Numbered from the stretch's first letter, positions 44,266 through 52,299 are shown. The stretch is DNA of 64,000 nucleotides from Leeuwenhoekiella polynyae (GCF_004104075.1 NZ_QOVK01000001.1:310001-374000), one strand, 5' to 3'. Notes: generated from the letters alone by a model not told the origin. Made by a program: numbers and translations.

Positions 44266-44603
44266 TGGTGTTCATTAGCGTTTTTCGATATTCGGGATAG
44301 GGTTACGTCTAGTGGGTTTGCAACGTCTAGCAAGTCGCGTTGAGAACCATGCGTATAAATCATTGTGGTTTCAGGCTTCGCATGATCCAGTAGTTCTTGA
44401 ATATGCCGTAAAGCCACTCCGTGATCCATCATATGGGTGGCATACCTGTGGCGTAACGTATGCGGAGTTACCGCCTTGAGAATTCCTGCTCGGGTACATT
44501 CCTTTTTCAAAAACGCGCGTATAGAACCCGCACTGTATTTTTGCCCATCGCGACCCGGTATCAAATAGTGGGTAGGCGCATAAGGTTCCCTATAGTTAAG
44601 CAA
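44235..44603 (-). pseudogene. Tyrosine recombinase (integron/Xer-like) C-terminal fragment
   Basis: About 122 codons of the catalytic domain: HTLRHRYATH (HxxR, His48 and Arg51), LLDHAKPETTMIYTHGSQRD with His74 and nucleophile Tyr83, then NPLDVTLSR. The TTMIYTH and NPLD segments resemble IntI and the XerC-like recombinases that accompany Bacteroidota IS91 elements. The first catalytic Arg and the core-binding domain are missing. The frame enters from a TTG at the point where IS91 coding DNA of the opposite strand begins. It cannot be functional. Confidence 0.85.
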
Positions 44604-44893
44604 AAGGCTTGGCTGATACCGAGTTTATCAGACGCTTTACATTGCACATCCTTCCTAAAGGTTTTGTACGCATCCGTCATTACGGAATCTTAAGCGCTTA
44701 CCATAAACGAGAAAGTCTTGACCACTTGCATAAAACCTTGGGGAAGATACAGCTCGACGAAAAACCGCCGCTGCAACACCGAATATGCCCAACCTGTAAA
44801 AAAGGAAAACTCATAACCCTGGAGACCTTTACCGCACGAGGACCACCGCCATACTGGATCAAAAAACTCAAAAAATATACTAAAGCACACTAA
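44600..44893 (+). pseudogene. IS91-family transposase C-terminal fragment
   Basis: About 95 codons: EFIRRFTLHILPKGFVRIRH, then YGILSAYHKRESLDHLHKTL and CPTCKKGKLI, ending KKLKKYTKAH. This is the conserved end of IS91-type Y2 transposases (FIRRFLLHVLPKGFxRIRHYG). The N-terminal catalytic part is lost at the junction with the recombinase fragment near 44600. It could be the counterpart of the N-terminal remnant at 18426, but the two differ in position and flanks, so they are probably separate copies. Confidence 0.9.
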
Positions 44894-45206
44894 AGAACAA
44901 AACGCCTCTTGAAGGGTAAGAGGAACCCTATGGCTTAAACGAAGTAAAAGTGGATAAAACATCCCAAAAAAGGGAGTTCAACAGCATCTAAAAAGCGATA
45001 CGTATACTCAGGAGAAAATCAAGACCTCAAAAGCAACCAACGGGTTCAAGTGCAGACCTCAAATAACCCATCCTAAAACAGACTAAAACCCATAGCAGGC
45101 TGACCGACAATCAACCGGTTCAGTCAACACGGCGTTCATGCTAGGCTCCCGTTCTGCAACGGAACAGGCTGTACCGGCCGCAAGAACGCTAGTTATTAGC
45201 CACTGT
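44894..45206. repeat. IS91 right end with half attC-like site (copy E)
   Basis: This is the reference copy of the element end because it directly follows the IS91 stop. It includes gcgatacgtatactcagg, tgcagacctcaaataaccc, and the terminal block ending at GAAC (45184-45187). The following gctagttattagccactgtg is the right half of an attC-like site belonging to the DUF4375 cassette: its coding-strand GTGGCTAA complements TTAGCCAC at the cassette start near 45855. Confidence 0.65.
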
Positions 45207-45209
45207 GTT

Positions 45210-45839
45210 TTATTCAATTGTAAATTCAGTTTTGTGTTCACGAATATATTTAATTCTTAATTCGCTTACACTTTCTTTATCTCCTAAATCGTAAAATTCA
45301 TCATCAAGTTTATTCAACGGATTGTCCTTGTATGATTCACTAAAACTTTCCATTGTTCCATCGTCAAATTCCTCTAAACGCTCTCTATTCACTGCATATA
45401 TTTTATTCGCACGAGTAGTTAATTCCGCATATTTTTCCGCTCCAATTGTTTTAAATCCTATTTCAGCCATTTCAAAAAATTGCCCACTAGAATTAAAATA
45501 GAATTGGTTAAATCCTCCGTTATTAACTTCTCCTTCTAAAACCCAAGTTGACCAAAACGCTTGTTGTCCATTTGATAATTTATTTATATTTTCAAATTCA
45601 TTATCAAAATCATTTTTTATATTTTCATAAATATTATCGAAAACAGCTTGTTCAAGTTCGTCATCAGGAATTTTATCGATAATTTCAGATGTAAGAACTT
45701 TATATATTTTCCGATTGTTCCAATCATCTAATATTTTGTCCATTTCAATTTCGTCTTTAGATTTTTCAGGTTGTTTTTTGCATCCGAAAAAACTTAAAAT
45801 AGAAGTTAGAATCATTATCGTTATTATCCTTTTGTTCAT
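45210..45839 (-). CDS. DUF4375 (DMP19-like) lipoprotein
   Basis: 209 residues. A lipoprotein signal precedes Cys20 (TSILSFFGCKKQPEKS). The DUF4375 signature VLEGEVNNGGFNQFYFNSSG lies near 106-125, followed by TIGAEKYAEL. In other bacteria soluble DUF4375 proteins often occur as toxin- or effector-linked immunity-like genes, but the function is unestablished. It is a complete cassette: its start abuts the R'-like end of attC-like site 2 and its stop abuts a half site cut by IS91. Confidence 0.85.
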   Translation of the reverse strand: MNKRIITIMILTSILSFFGCKKQPEKSKDEIEMDKILDDWNNRKIYKVLTSEIIDKIPDDELEQAVFDNIYENIKNDFDNEFENINKLSNGQQAFWSTWVLEGEVNNGGFNQFYFNSSGQFFEMAEIGFKTIGAEKYAELTTRANKIYAVNRERLEEFDDGTMESFSESYKDNPLNKLDDEFYDLGDKESVSELRIKYIREHKTEFTIE

Positions 45840-45852
45840 TGGTTGGTTACAT

Positions 45853-45990
45853 TGTGGCTAACGTCTCGGCTATGAGTAGTTGCGTGGTTTAGCACTTAAC
45901 TTTGCAAGTACACACCGAGTTGGAAATTCCGCAGGAATTTCCAAAGTAGGCGAGAACAAGCAATTACTTATAGCCATTGTTGTGCGTTCG
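45853..45990. repeat. attC-like site 2
   Basis: A 138-bp imperfect palindrome between two cassette genes. Outer arms: ggctatgagtagttgc (45868-45883) against gcaattacttatagcc (45960-45975), two mismatches. Inner stem ggaaattccgcaggaatttc (45922-45941), then gtaggcgagaac (45946-45957). On the coding strand it runs from GAACGCACAAC at the Shedu gene end to ACGTTAGCCACA just before the DUF4375 gene. Spacing and outer boxes follow the integron attC plan, with AAC/GTT cores. Confidence 0.7.
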
Positions 45991-45993
45991 TTT

Positions 45994-47265
45994 TTATTCT
46001 TCATTTAGTAATTCTTGAAAGCTCTCAATTTTTGCTTTTAATTCATCAAAAGTTATAATTTCGACATCTTTACTATTACTTCTTGAAAGTTCAAATGAAT
46101 ATCTTTGGTCTTCGTCCAAATCTGCCAAGTTTCCAATTAATACAATGCATTTAGAATTAAAAGTTTCAAAATTCCCATTTTTCCTACTTTTTGCTTTTAA
46201 TGCATAAAATTCCTTTTGAAAATTATCTCTTTGGTTCAGAACTTGAGCAGTCGAACCAGAAAGGTCTTTTGAAACACTGTAAACATCTTCTCCTCTGTAA
46301 GAACTATTCTCAACAAGTTTAGTTCTATGAGTCTTTATTTCCAAGAAAGAAACGTTATCACTTAGACTATTTTTAATTAAGAAATCATTCATTTTTCCAT
46401 TTGTATTGTCAAGACTTTTTCCTCCAACGTATGCTTCTCTTTGATATAAAATAATTGGCTGTGCGAATATTGATGAAAAAACCCAGTTATTTTCTTGTAG
46501 AAATACTTGCCAATGTTTTTCAAGACTTTCTCCATCGGTTGTCAATGCAAAAAGTTCATTAAATCGTTCAATTGTCTTTTGAATAAATTTACTATCAACA
46601 ATCTCTTTGGTTTTAGCTAAAGATTCTTTGCTTAAAAAGTCTGTTCCTATTGATAGTTTGTCAAATAAATCTTGAATGGCTTTTTTATCTCCATCTGAAA
46701 ATTCATCTATAGAATTTCCCCAACTTGCCAAAGAAGAAGCAAGAGCATTTTCAATATATGTCTTTTCAGGTTTGTCAATTACTTTTGGAAAAAGATTGTT
46801 TAAAGTTAATTGTAATACAAAATCTATTTCAGCACGATTTTTTTTATAAATAGCACTAAATGAATCTTGTAGCTCTTGTAAGCTAGTTTCATTTAAATAA
46901 AGTAGCTTATTAGTAACATCTAATTCTGTTTTTCCTTTCTTTTCAATTATTACTTCTTGAATTTCATAAGTTTCATCAATAAAGTATGAAAATGGATTTA
47001 AAGTTTTAGTAAAACCATAACCATATGAAGTAGCTTTGACAACTCCAACAGGCAGTTTGCCACCAAATCCTAAATAGGTGAATTTTTTAATAAACTTGTA
47101 TTTTTCACCACCTTCAAAGCCTCTTGGGTAATGAATAAGTTTGTCAACTTTTTTGAATACTTCTTTGGAAATTTGTTTTATGCCAGCTTCTGTGTCGTGG
47201 TAGAACCAAACTTGTTTTGTGGTTAAATTTCTTTCTATTTTTTCACCTTTAAATTCTTCTGGCAT
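45994..47265 (-). CDS. Shedu-like immune nuclease (DUF4263)
   Basis: 423 residues. The C-terminal half (about 255-420) matches DUF4263/SduA: EKHWQVFLQENNWVFSSIFA, then MNDFLIKN with an acidic residue and FLEIKTHRTKL (the E-x-K motif of a PD-(D/E)XK nuclease), then STAQVLNQRDNFQKEFYALK. The N-terminal 200 residues are variable beta-rich sequence, as in other Shedu proteins where this part senses phage. Shedu acts alone in anti-phage defence by cutting DNA. It is a complete cassette, with GTTGTGC at its start complementing GCACAAC at its end, directly after attI-like block 2. Confidence 0.85.
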   Translation of the reverse strand: MPEEFKGEKIERNLTTKQVWFYHDTEAGIKQISKEVFKKVDKLIHYPRGFEGGEKYKFIKKFTYLGFGGKLPVGVVKATSYGYGFTKTLNPFSYFIDETYEIQEVIIEKKGKTELDVTNKLLYLNETSLQELQDSFSAIYKKNRAEIDFVLQLTLNNLFPKVIDKPEKTYIENALASSLASWGNSIDEFSDGDKKAIQDLFDKLSIGTDFLSKESLAKTKEIVDSKFIQKTIERFNELFALTTDGESLEKHWQVFLQENNWVFSSIFAQPIILYQREAYVGGKSLDNTNGKMNDFLIKNSLSDNVSFLEIKTHRTKLVENSSYRGEDVYSVSKDLSGSTAQVLNQRDNFQKEFYALKAKSRKNGNFETFNSKCIVLIGNLADLDEDQRYSFELSRSNSKDVEIITFDELKAKIESFQELLNEE

Positions 47266-47292
47266 AGTTCTATGGTTATTTTTTTGTCAAAT

Positions 47293-47363
47293 GAAGCACA
47301 ACTTGTTATATCCACACAAATATAGTTGATTATCAAAGTTTTCGTCGGGATATCAACACTTTT
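47293..47363 (-). other. attI-like block 2
   Basis: Nearly identical to 44202-44265 (core aacttgttatatc plus 48 identical bases), placed immediately upstream of the Shedu cassette. The last part equals the 3' codons of the recombinase fragment at 44235, but no more of a recombinase is preserved. From 47364 to 47640 no gene is recognisable. Confidence 0.5.
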
Positions 47364-47639
47364 GAGTTGCATTAATAAAAATAGACCTTAGTCTTAGAAG
47401 TAGTTTACAGAATTTTGTAATCCCTAGGGTCAACGCAAAAAGGTATAAATCCCCCTAAAACATCCTTTTGTTCGATTGTATTTCCCGTTTTCTTCGGGTG
47501 TTGTTCGAGAAACACCCCCTTTTTCCGAAGCCCTCTCGAAGGATACCCCTCTAAAAATCGAATTGCTATGCGAGAGTAGGCTATAGTATGTAAAAGTATG
47601 CTGCAGTATGCGAGACCGTGCATTGCCTGCAAGGAAAGG

Positions 47640-48040
47640 CCATTTAAAACAGCTTATCGTATTGGGAATTTTAGGGATTGTGTTTCTTGAAAAGGTAACA
47701 TGGCATTCACAACTAGTGCATAAGAACCGCTACCCTGACGTTCCCATAGCGTTAGTATACCGTTACCATGCCTTTGCTATGCAGTATCCCCGGGTGAAAC
47801 GTGGGTGAACCTCGGGTGAACTGTGGGTGAACCTTGGGTGAATGGAGTTTTGGAAATGTTTAAAATGGGATAATGGCAGCACGTAGTACTCGCTGCAGGT
47901 AGTATAGCAAGCTGCTCTTTAGAGAGCTAACTTATAAAAAAAAGAGCCTTCCCCTATCCTAGGCTGTGCGGTTAAGATAAATGCGCCTTAGCTTAGCTCT
48001 GCTAATATAAGGCATTTGTAAGGCCTTGTCAAGAGGTATA
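47640..48040. repeat. Decayed repeat family R-A, copy 3
   Basis: Diverged copy of the repeat at 11496 and 19016 (ggtaacatggcattcacaac, then cccatagcgttagtatacc and ttgctatgcagtatccc). It contains an expanded GGGTGAA tandem tract. From 48041 to 48345 only short non-coding AT-rich DNA remains, marking the end of the accessory region. Confidence 0.45.
47791..47844 (+). repeat. Tandem GGGTGAA repeats
   Basis: Five units of 10-13 bases, each containing GGGTGAA. The homologous place at about 19215 has only two degenerate units. Probably slippage within dead DNA. Confidence 0.75.
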
Positions 48041-48345
48041 GCCTATAGCTCTCAATAGCAGTGCAAGCTCAAACATGCTTGTTTAAAAAACTTCCGTTGG
48101 CTTTCCCCTTACCTTTAATTTGAGGAGGGTAAACGATGCTTACACTGAAAAATAAATCCTCATAGGGAGGTTAGAAGATTCTGTAGATGCATCTATCGGG
48201 GCATAGCTCCAAACGAAAGAAATGCTCGTCGAGTCCAAAAAAGCAAATAGGGTAAGACCTGAGCTTTTTTATTACTCTAAACACCTAAAAACCCTCAAGT
48301 TTGACTTGAGATTGATGCTACCCACACTATTGAGGTAGTAGCTTT

Positions 48346-49095
48346 TTAAATACCGCGTTCTTTCTGAATGGTCTCATATGCGTCCTGCACATTTCTAAAC
48401 TTTTCTTCTGCACCGGCACGATAGGCTTCATCCATATGTTGTAGTTTATCAGGGTGGTACTTTTTTGCCATCGCTCTATACGCTTTCTTAACCTCAGCAT
48501 CGGTTGCGGTTTTTTCAACTTCCAGGATTTTATAGGCGCTGTCTGCATTTTTAAAGAACATCGCTTTAAGGCTTTCAAACTCCCCTCTGCTCAATCCCAG
48601 ATATCCGGCAATTTGAGAGATTTGATTCACCTCTGAGGTAGAAACCGTACCATCTGCCTGAGCAATCCCAAACAAGAAATGCACAATTTGTAAACGTACT
48701 TCTCTGCGTGTACGCTGGGTTAAATAAGAACAAATACGCTGGGCATTGATTTCGCGCTTTTTGACTACCTCATTGAATGTTCTAAATGTGGCATTAGCCC
48801 GTTCTTTACCATAAGCCTGTACAAAATATTGCCGTACATAGTCCATCTCACGCTGACTTACCTGTCCGTCTGCTTTTATAACAATAGAGCACAGCGAAAG
48901 CAAATTGAGTTCAAAATCCCCGGGAGTTACGGTTTGTTCCTGGCTACCAAAAGGAGCGCTGTTTCTGCCTGAAGTTGTACCGGTATTCTTATTGAAAAAT
49001 AAATTATCTATGAGCATTCCAATTACATAACCTGCAATTCCGCCCATCCAGCCGCGAAAAACCAGGCCAATAATGGCTCCTATCCATCTTACCAT
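48346..49095 (-). CDS. TerB/DnaJ-domain membrane protein (DjlA-like)
   Basis: 249 residues: an N-terminal glycine-rich membrane segment (VRWIGAIIGLVFRGWMGGIAG, then YVIGMLID), a TerB-like helical domain (about 60-165; CSIVIKADGQVSQREMDYVR) and a C-terminal J domain (about 180-245) with the HPD motif (KKYHPDKLQHMDEAYR) that stimulates DnaK. This layout is that of DjlA co-chaperones anchored in the inner membrane. First clearly core-like gene after the accessory region. Confidence 0.9.
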   Translation of the reverse strand: MVRWIGAIIGLVFRGWMGGIAGYVIGMLIDNLFFNKNTGTTSGRNSAPFGSQEQTVTPGDFELNLLSLCSIVIKADGQVSQREMDYVRQYFVQAYGKERANATFRTFNEVVKKREINAQRICSYLTQRTRREVRLQIVHFLFGIAQADGTVSTSEVNQISQIAGYLGLSRGEFESLKAMFFKNADSAYKILEVEKTATDAEVKKAYRAMAKKYHPDKLQHMDEAYRAGAEEKFRNVQDAYETIQKERGI

Positions 49096-49316
49096 TTAAT
49101 CTTTTTTATCGTGTTTTCGGTCAAAACCGTTATATATGCTTTTAATTGCACGGCAAAAATAAAGCCTTTACAAGATGTGAGTCTGTAAATCTGACAAAAT
49201 GTTACTGTTTTGCGTATACGCAAAGGATTTAAGTCTTGTGAATCAGTTTACTTCTGGTTTCTGAGTCATTTGTCATTTTCACAAATTGCATAAAGGTAAA
49301 AGCTACAGCAGAAAGC

Positions 49317-49338
49317 CTGCCTATGCCGGCAGGCAGGC
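49317..49338. repeat. REP-like palindrome, second copy
   Basis: 22 bases equal to the insertion at 18800-18821 except for one base. It lies in the 445-bp gap between the DnaJ and bacilliredoxin genes. Otherwise this gap holds only the promoter near 49423. Confidence 0.65.
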
Positions 49339-49422
49339 CTGACCCCTAGGTATGCGCTTTAAACCTATACTTTTTTAGCGAGAGACTGTAGGGTTTATAA
49401 AAAGTACCCGACTATTATTTTG

Positions 49423-49430
49423 TAACTTTG
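49423..49430 (+). promoter_or_regulatory. Candidate -7 element upstream of the bacilliredoxin gene
   Basis: TAACTTTG matches TAnnTTTG. A matching -33 TTG is not clear. It gives a leader of roughly 100 bases before the ATG at 49541. Confidence 0.4.
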
Positions 49431-49540
49431 TAAACCAAAGCCTTACGAACTAAACAGAAGGCCTTGGTTAAACTTAAATTTTAGTTTCGAAGCCAATCTC
49501 GAATTGTTAAACGCCATAAAATGGCTAAAAAAGAAAACTT

Positions 49541-49951
49541 ATGTATCCAGCAGAATTAGTAAAACCTATGCGTGAAGACCTTACTTCTGTAGGTTTCACA
49601 GAATTACATACTACAGATGATGTGCAGGCAGCTATGAAAAAAGAAGGAACAACCCTTGTTGTTGTAAATTCTGTTTGTGGTTGTGCAGCTGCAAATGCCA
49701 GACCGGGAGCGCGTATGGCTTTACAAAATGCAAAAACTCCAGATAATTTATTTACCGTATTTGCAGGAGTAGACCGTGAGGCTACAGATCTTGCTCGTAA
49801 TTTTATGGTACCGTTTCCTCCCTCTTCGCCTTCTATGGCTTTATTTAAAGATGGGGAACTCGTACATATGTTAGAGCGCCATCATATCGAAGGACGTCCT
49901 GCAGAGCTTATCTCAGACAATCTTATTGATGCTTTTAACGAGTATTGCTAA
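49541..49951 (+). CDS. BrxA/BrxB family bacilliredoxin (YphP/YqiW-like)
   Basis: 136 residues, close to the family's usual length. The CGC redox motif is at Cys46-Gly-Cys48 (NSVCGCAAANARPG). In Firmicutes these remove bacillithiol from mixed disulphides; flavobacteria also make bacillithiol, so the same cytoplasmic role is plausible. Conserved MVPFPPSSPSMALFKDGELV near 95-115 supports the family. Monocistronic, followed by a strong terminator at 50036. Confidence 0.93.
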   Translation: MYPAELVKPMREDLTSVGFTELHTTDDVQAAMKKEGTTLVVVNSVCGCAAANARPGARMALQNAKTPDNLFTVFAGVDREATDLARNFMVPFPPSSPSMALFKDGELVHMLERHHIEGRPAELISDNLIDAFNEYC

Positions 49952-50035
49952 TTATTAAATGATTTATGGCGAGTCTAGAAGACTCCGCTTTAAATCTGAT
50001 ATTATTTTAGACTCTATACTTGAGTAAACGATTAT

Positions 50036-50065
50036 ATCCCTGCCTTTTACGCAGGGATTTTTTTG
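50036..50065 (+). terminator. Rho-independent terminator
   Basis: CCCTGC/GCAGGG stem (50038-50056) with a 7-base loop and a following T-run (to 50065), placed 85 bases after the bacilliredoxin stop. Confidence 0.8.
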
Positions 50066-50111
50066 TTTTCATAAATACTGCTAATTATATGATATTTTGA
50101 TTTATACCTCT

Positions 50112-50119
50112 TACTTTTG
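50112..50119 (+). promoter_or_regulatory. Candidate -7 element for the CLC gene
   Basis: TACTTTTG matches TAnnTTTG and is 20 bases before the ATG at 50140, giving a very short leader. No convincing -33 TTG at the usual spacing. Confidence 0.35.
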
Positions 50120-50139
50120 CGCCTCAAAACACGATTAAA

Positions 50140-51930
50140 ATGCCTGGTAAAAAACCCCTTTTACATCGCTTTCACGCCTGGCGCTATAAGCATATCTCAA
50201 AGACCACCTTTGTTTATTTTTTAAGTGTGATCACAGGTCTCCTTGCGGGGTTAGGAGCTGTATTGATCAAAAACATCACCCACATCATTCAGAATTTGTT
50301 AGAGGGGAAACTCGTTGAGAATTACCGGTATGGTTTTTACTTTTTGTTTCCCATTGTAGGTCTGGCATTAACAGTTCTTATCGTAAAGTTTATCATTCGT
50401 AATCCGCTGAGTCACGGGGTTCCTATGACCTTACGTGCGATTGCAAAACGCAAGGGTATTTTACGCAACTATCAGGTCTATGCCTCCCTTATCACGGCAC
50501 CCTTAACAGTAGGTTTTGGAGGTTCGGTGGGACTGGAGAGTCCTACGGTGGTTACCGGGGCCGGTATTAGTTCTTATCTGTCGCGCATCTTTCATATGGA
50601 TCAGGCACACCGTACTTTATTGTTAGGCTGTGCTGCTGCAGGTGCGATGTCTTGTATTTTTAAGGCTCCCATCGCTGCCATTATTTTTGCAGTTGAGGTG
50701 TTTAGCCTTGATCTTACCTTGCTTTCTTTAATGCCCCTACTCTTGGCATCACTTTCTGCGATCCTTACCTCTTACTTTTTCTTTGGTTCAGACACTATTT
50801 TACCTTTTGAGCTCAAAGATGCTTTTACGATTGCAGACTTCCCTTACTACATGATTCTGGGACTGGTTGCTGGTTTCACTTCGGTTTATTTCAGTAAGGC
50901 TTATTTTGCTACTCAAAAAATTTATACCCGTTGGGATTCTGCCACCATCCGTTTGCTAGTTGCCGGTGGCTCTTTAGGATTACTCTTATTTTTAATACCG
51001 CCGCTGTATGGTGAAGGTTTTGATACGATTAACAAACTTTTAGACGGGCATGCTGTAAATGCACTAGGCGCTACTTTTTTCAGTGAATATTTAGACAATA
51101 TCTGGGTGGTTATCGCCTTACTGGCCGGTCTCGTTATGTTTAAAGTCATTGCTTCGGCGATCACTTTTGCGGGTGGTGGTATCGGAGGTATTTTTGCACC
51201 GGTATTGTTTATGGGTAGCGTGATGGGGAATTGTATTGCTAAAATCATCAATAACCTGGGTATAAACGGGGTTCATATTTCTGAAACCAATTTTACACTG
51301 GTAGGTATGACCGGTTTACTTGCCGGGGTTTTACATGCTCCGCTTACTGCGATATTTCTTATTGCGGAAATTACAGGTGGGTACGGATTGTTTATTCCGT
51401 TGATGATTACAGCTGCAATTGCTTATGGTATTAATAAATATTTTCTACCGCATTCTGTATACGGGATGGAGCTTGCTGTTAAGGGCGAACTCATCACCCA
51501 TGATAAAGATCAAGCGGTACTTACGCTGCTGAATGTAAATCACATCATAGAATCTAACTTCATCAGAGTGAGACCTGATATGACTTTAGGCGAAATGGTT
51601 CAGAAAGCTGTGGCAAAGTCTACCCGAAACCTTTTCCCTGTAGTCAATAAAGAAGATGAACTCGTAGGTGTCATCACGCTAGATGATATCAGAGAAATTA
51701 TGTTTGACTCTTCACTTTACGATACGACTACTGTAGACAGTTTAATGCACGCCGCACCAGAATATATCTATCTGGAGTCAGACCCTGCCAAAGTAGTCAT
51801 GCGTAAATTTCAGGAAAGTGGCGCGTGGAATCTTCCCGTTATTAAAGACGGAAAATACCACGGCTTTATTTCAAAATCTAAATTACTTACCGCTTACAGA
51901 CGTATGTTGGTTAGTTTTTCTAGAAAATAA
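50140..51930 (+). CDS. CLC-family chloride channel/antiporter with CBS domains
   Basis: 596 residues. Residues about 20-445 form the CLC membrane domain: NPLSHGVPMTL (in place of GSGIP), GGSVGLESPTVVTGAG (the GxExP filter carrying the gating Glu) and AGGGIGGIFAPVLFMGSVMG. The C-terminal 140 residues hold a CBS pair (LFPVVNKEDELVGVITLDDI, then NLPVIKDGKYHGFISKSKLL) that binds adenine nucleotides. It should move chloride across the inner membrane, with or without proton exchange. It has its own promoter and is followed after 38 bp by a small membrane protein gene. Confidence 0.93.
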   Translation: MPGKKPLLHRFHAWRYKHISKTTFVYFLSVITGLLAGLGAVLIKNITHIIQNLLEGKLVENYRYGFYFLFPIVGLALTVLIVKFIIRNPLSHGVPMTLRAIAKRKGILRNYQVYASLITAPLTVGFGGSVGLESPTVVTGAGISSYLSRIFHMDQAHRTLLLGCAAAGAMSCIFKAPIAAIIFAVEVFSLDLTLLSLMPLLLASLSAILTSYFFFGSDTILPFELKDAFTIADFPYYMILGLVAGFTSVYFSKAYFATQKIYTRWDSATIRLLVAGGSLGLLLFLIPPLYGEGFDTINKLLDGHAVNALGATFFSEYLDNIWVVIALLAGLVMFKVIASAITFAGGGIGGIFAPVLFMGSVMGNCIAKIINNLGINGVHISETNFTLVGMTGLLAGVLHAPLTAIFLIAEITGGYGLFIPLMITAAIAYGINKYFLPHSVYGMELAVKGELITHDKDQAVLTLLNVNHIIESNFIRVRPDMTLGEMVQKAVAKSTRNLFPVVNKEDELVGVITLDDIREIMFDSSLYDTTTVDSLMHAAPEYIYLESDPAKVVMRKFQESGAWNLPVIKDGKYHGFISKSKLLTAYRRMLVSFSRK

Positions 51931-51968
51931 CATCTTTAATATTAAATTTTCAATCTAAAATCTCATCT

Positions 51969-52241
51969 ATGCGTAACGCGATACTCATACTTTTTTGCAT
52001 ACTTTGTCTCACATTGGGCTACGGCTTTTATTTGCGCTATTTTACTGAAGAAACCCTCACCGGAGATCGCTTTTTAGGACTCACTATTCTTGCGGTTGCG
52101 TTCATCCTTATGCCTATGTTTTTATACCACCGCTGGAAGGATCGAAAAGTAAAAGATTACATGCTTGACGAGGATAACATCAGGAGAATGAGAGCGTTCA
52201 ACAACAGTAAAGAGTCCCGTAAAAATTCTGAGAATCAATAA
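51969..52241 (+). CDS. Small two-helix membrane protein
   Basis: 90 residues. Two hydrophobic helices (about 4-22, ILILFCILCLTLGYGFYL; and 38-56, LGLTILAVAFILMPMFLY) separated by a short charged loop, with a basic cytoplasmic tail (RMRAFNNSKESRKNSE). No family function is known. Located 38 bp downstream of the CLC gene, probably the same transcript. It is common as a hypothetical protein in flavobacteria. Confidence 0.8.
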   Translation: MRNAILILFCILCLTLGYGFYLRYFTEETLTGDRFLGLTILAVAFILMPMFLYHRWKDRKVKDYMLDEDNIRRMRAFNNSKESRKNSENQ

Positions 52242-52291
52242 CTTTTATAAAATTATTTACGTTAAGGTAACCTTCATGTTGTTTAAACACG

Positions 52292-52299
52292 TAGTTTTG
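52292..52299 (+). promoter_or_regulatory. Promoter -7 element of the cold-shock gene
   Basis: TAGTTTTG fits TAnnTTTG. Transcription would start about 52306 and leave a leader of only about 25 bases before the ATG at 52330, too short for the long cold-sensing leader of E. coli cspA. Confidence 0.45.

Noticed and set aside
44600-44893. IS91 C-terminal fragment and the 18426 N-terminal fragment as two halves of one split element
   Set aside because: They are 26 kb apart and have different flanks; independent decay of two copies is simpler, although the split cannot be excluded without full alignment.
47405-47808. Two frames of 66-75 codons on opposite strands
   Set aside because: They lie in decayed repeat DNA, overlap each other and show no protein family features.
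47791-47844. Short regular repeats that might suggest a CRISPR array
   Set aside because: The units are 10-13 bases with no spacers of constant length; a simple tandem expansion explains them. No cas genes are present.
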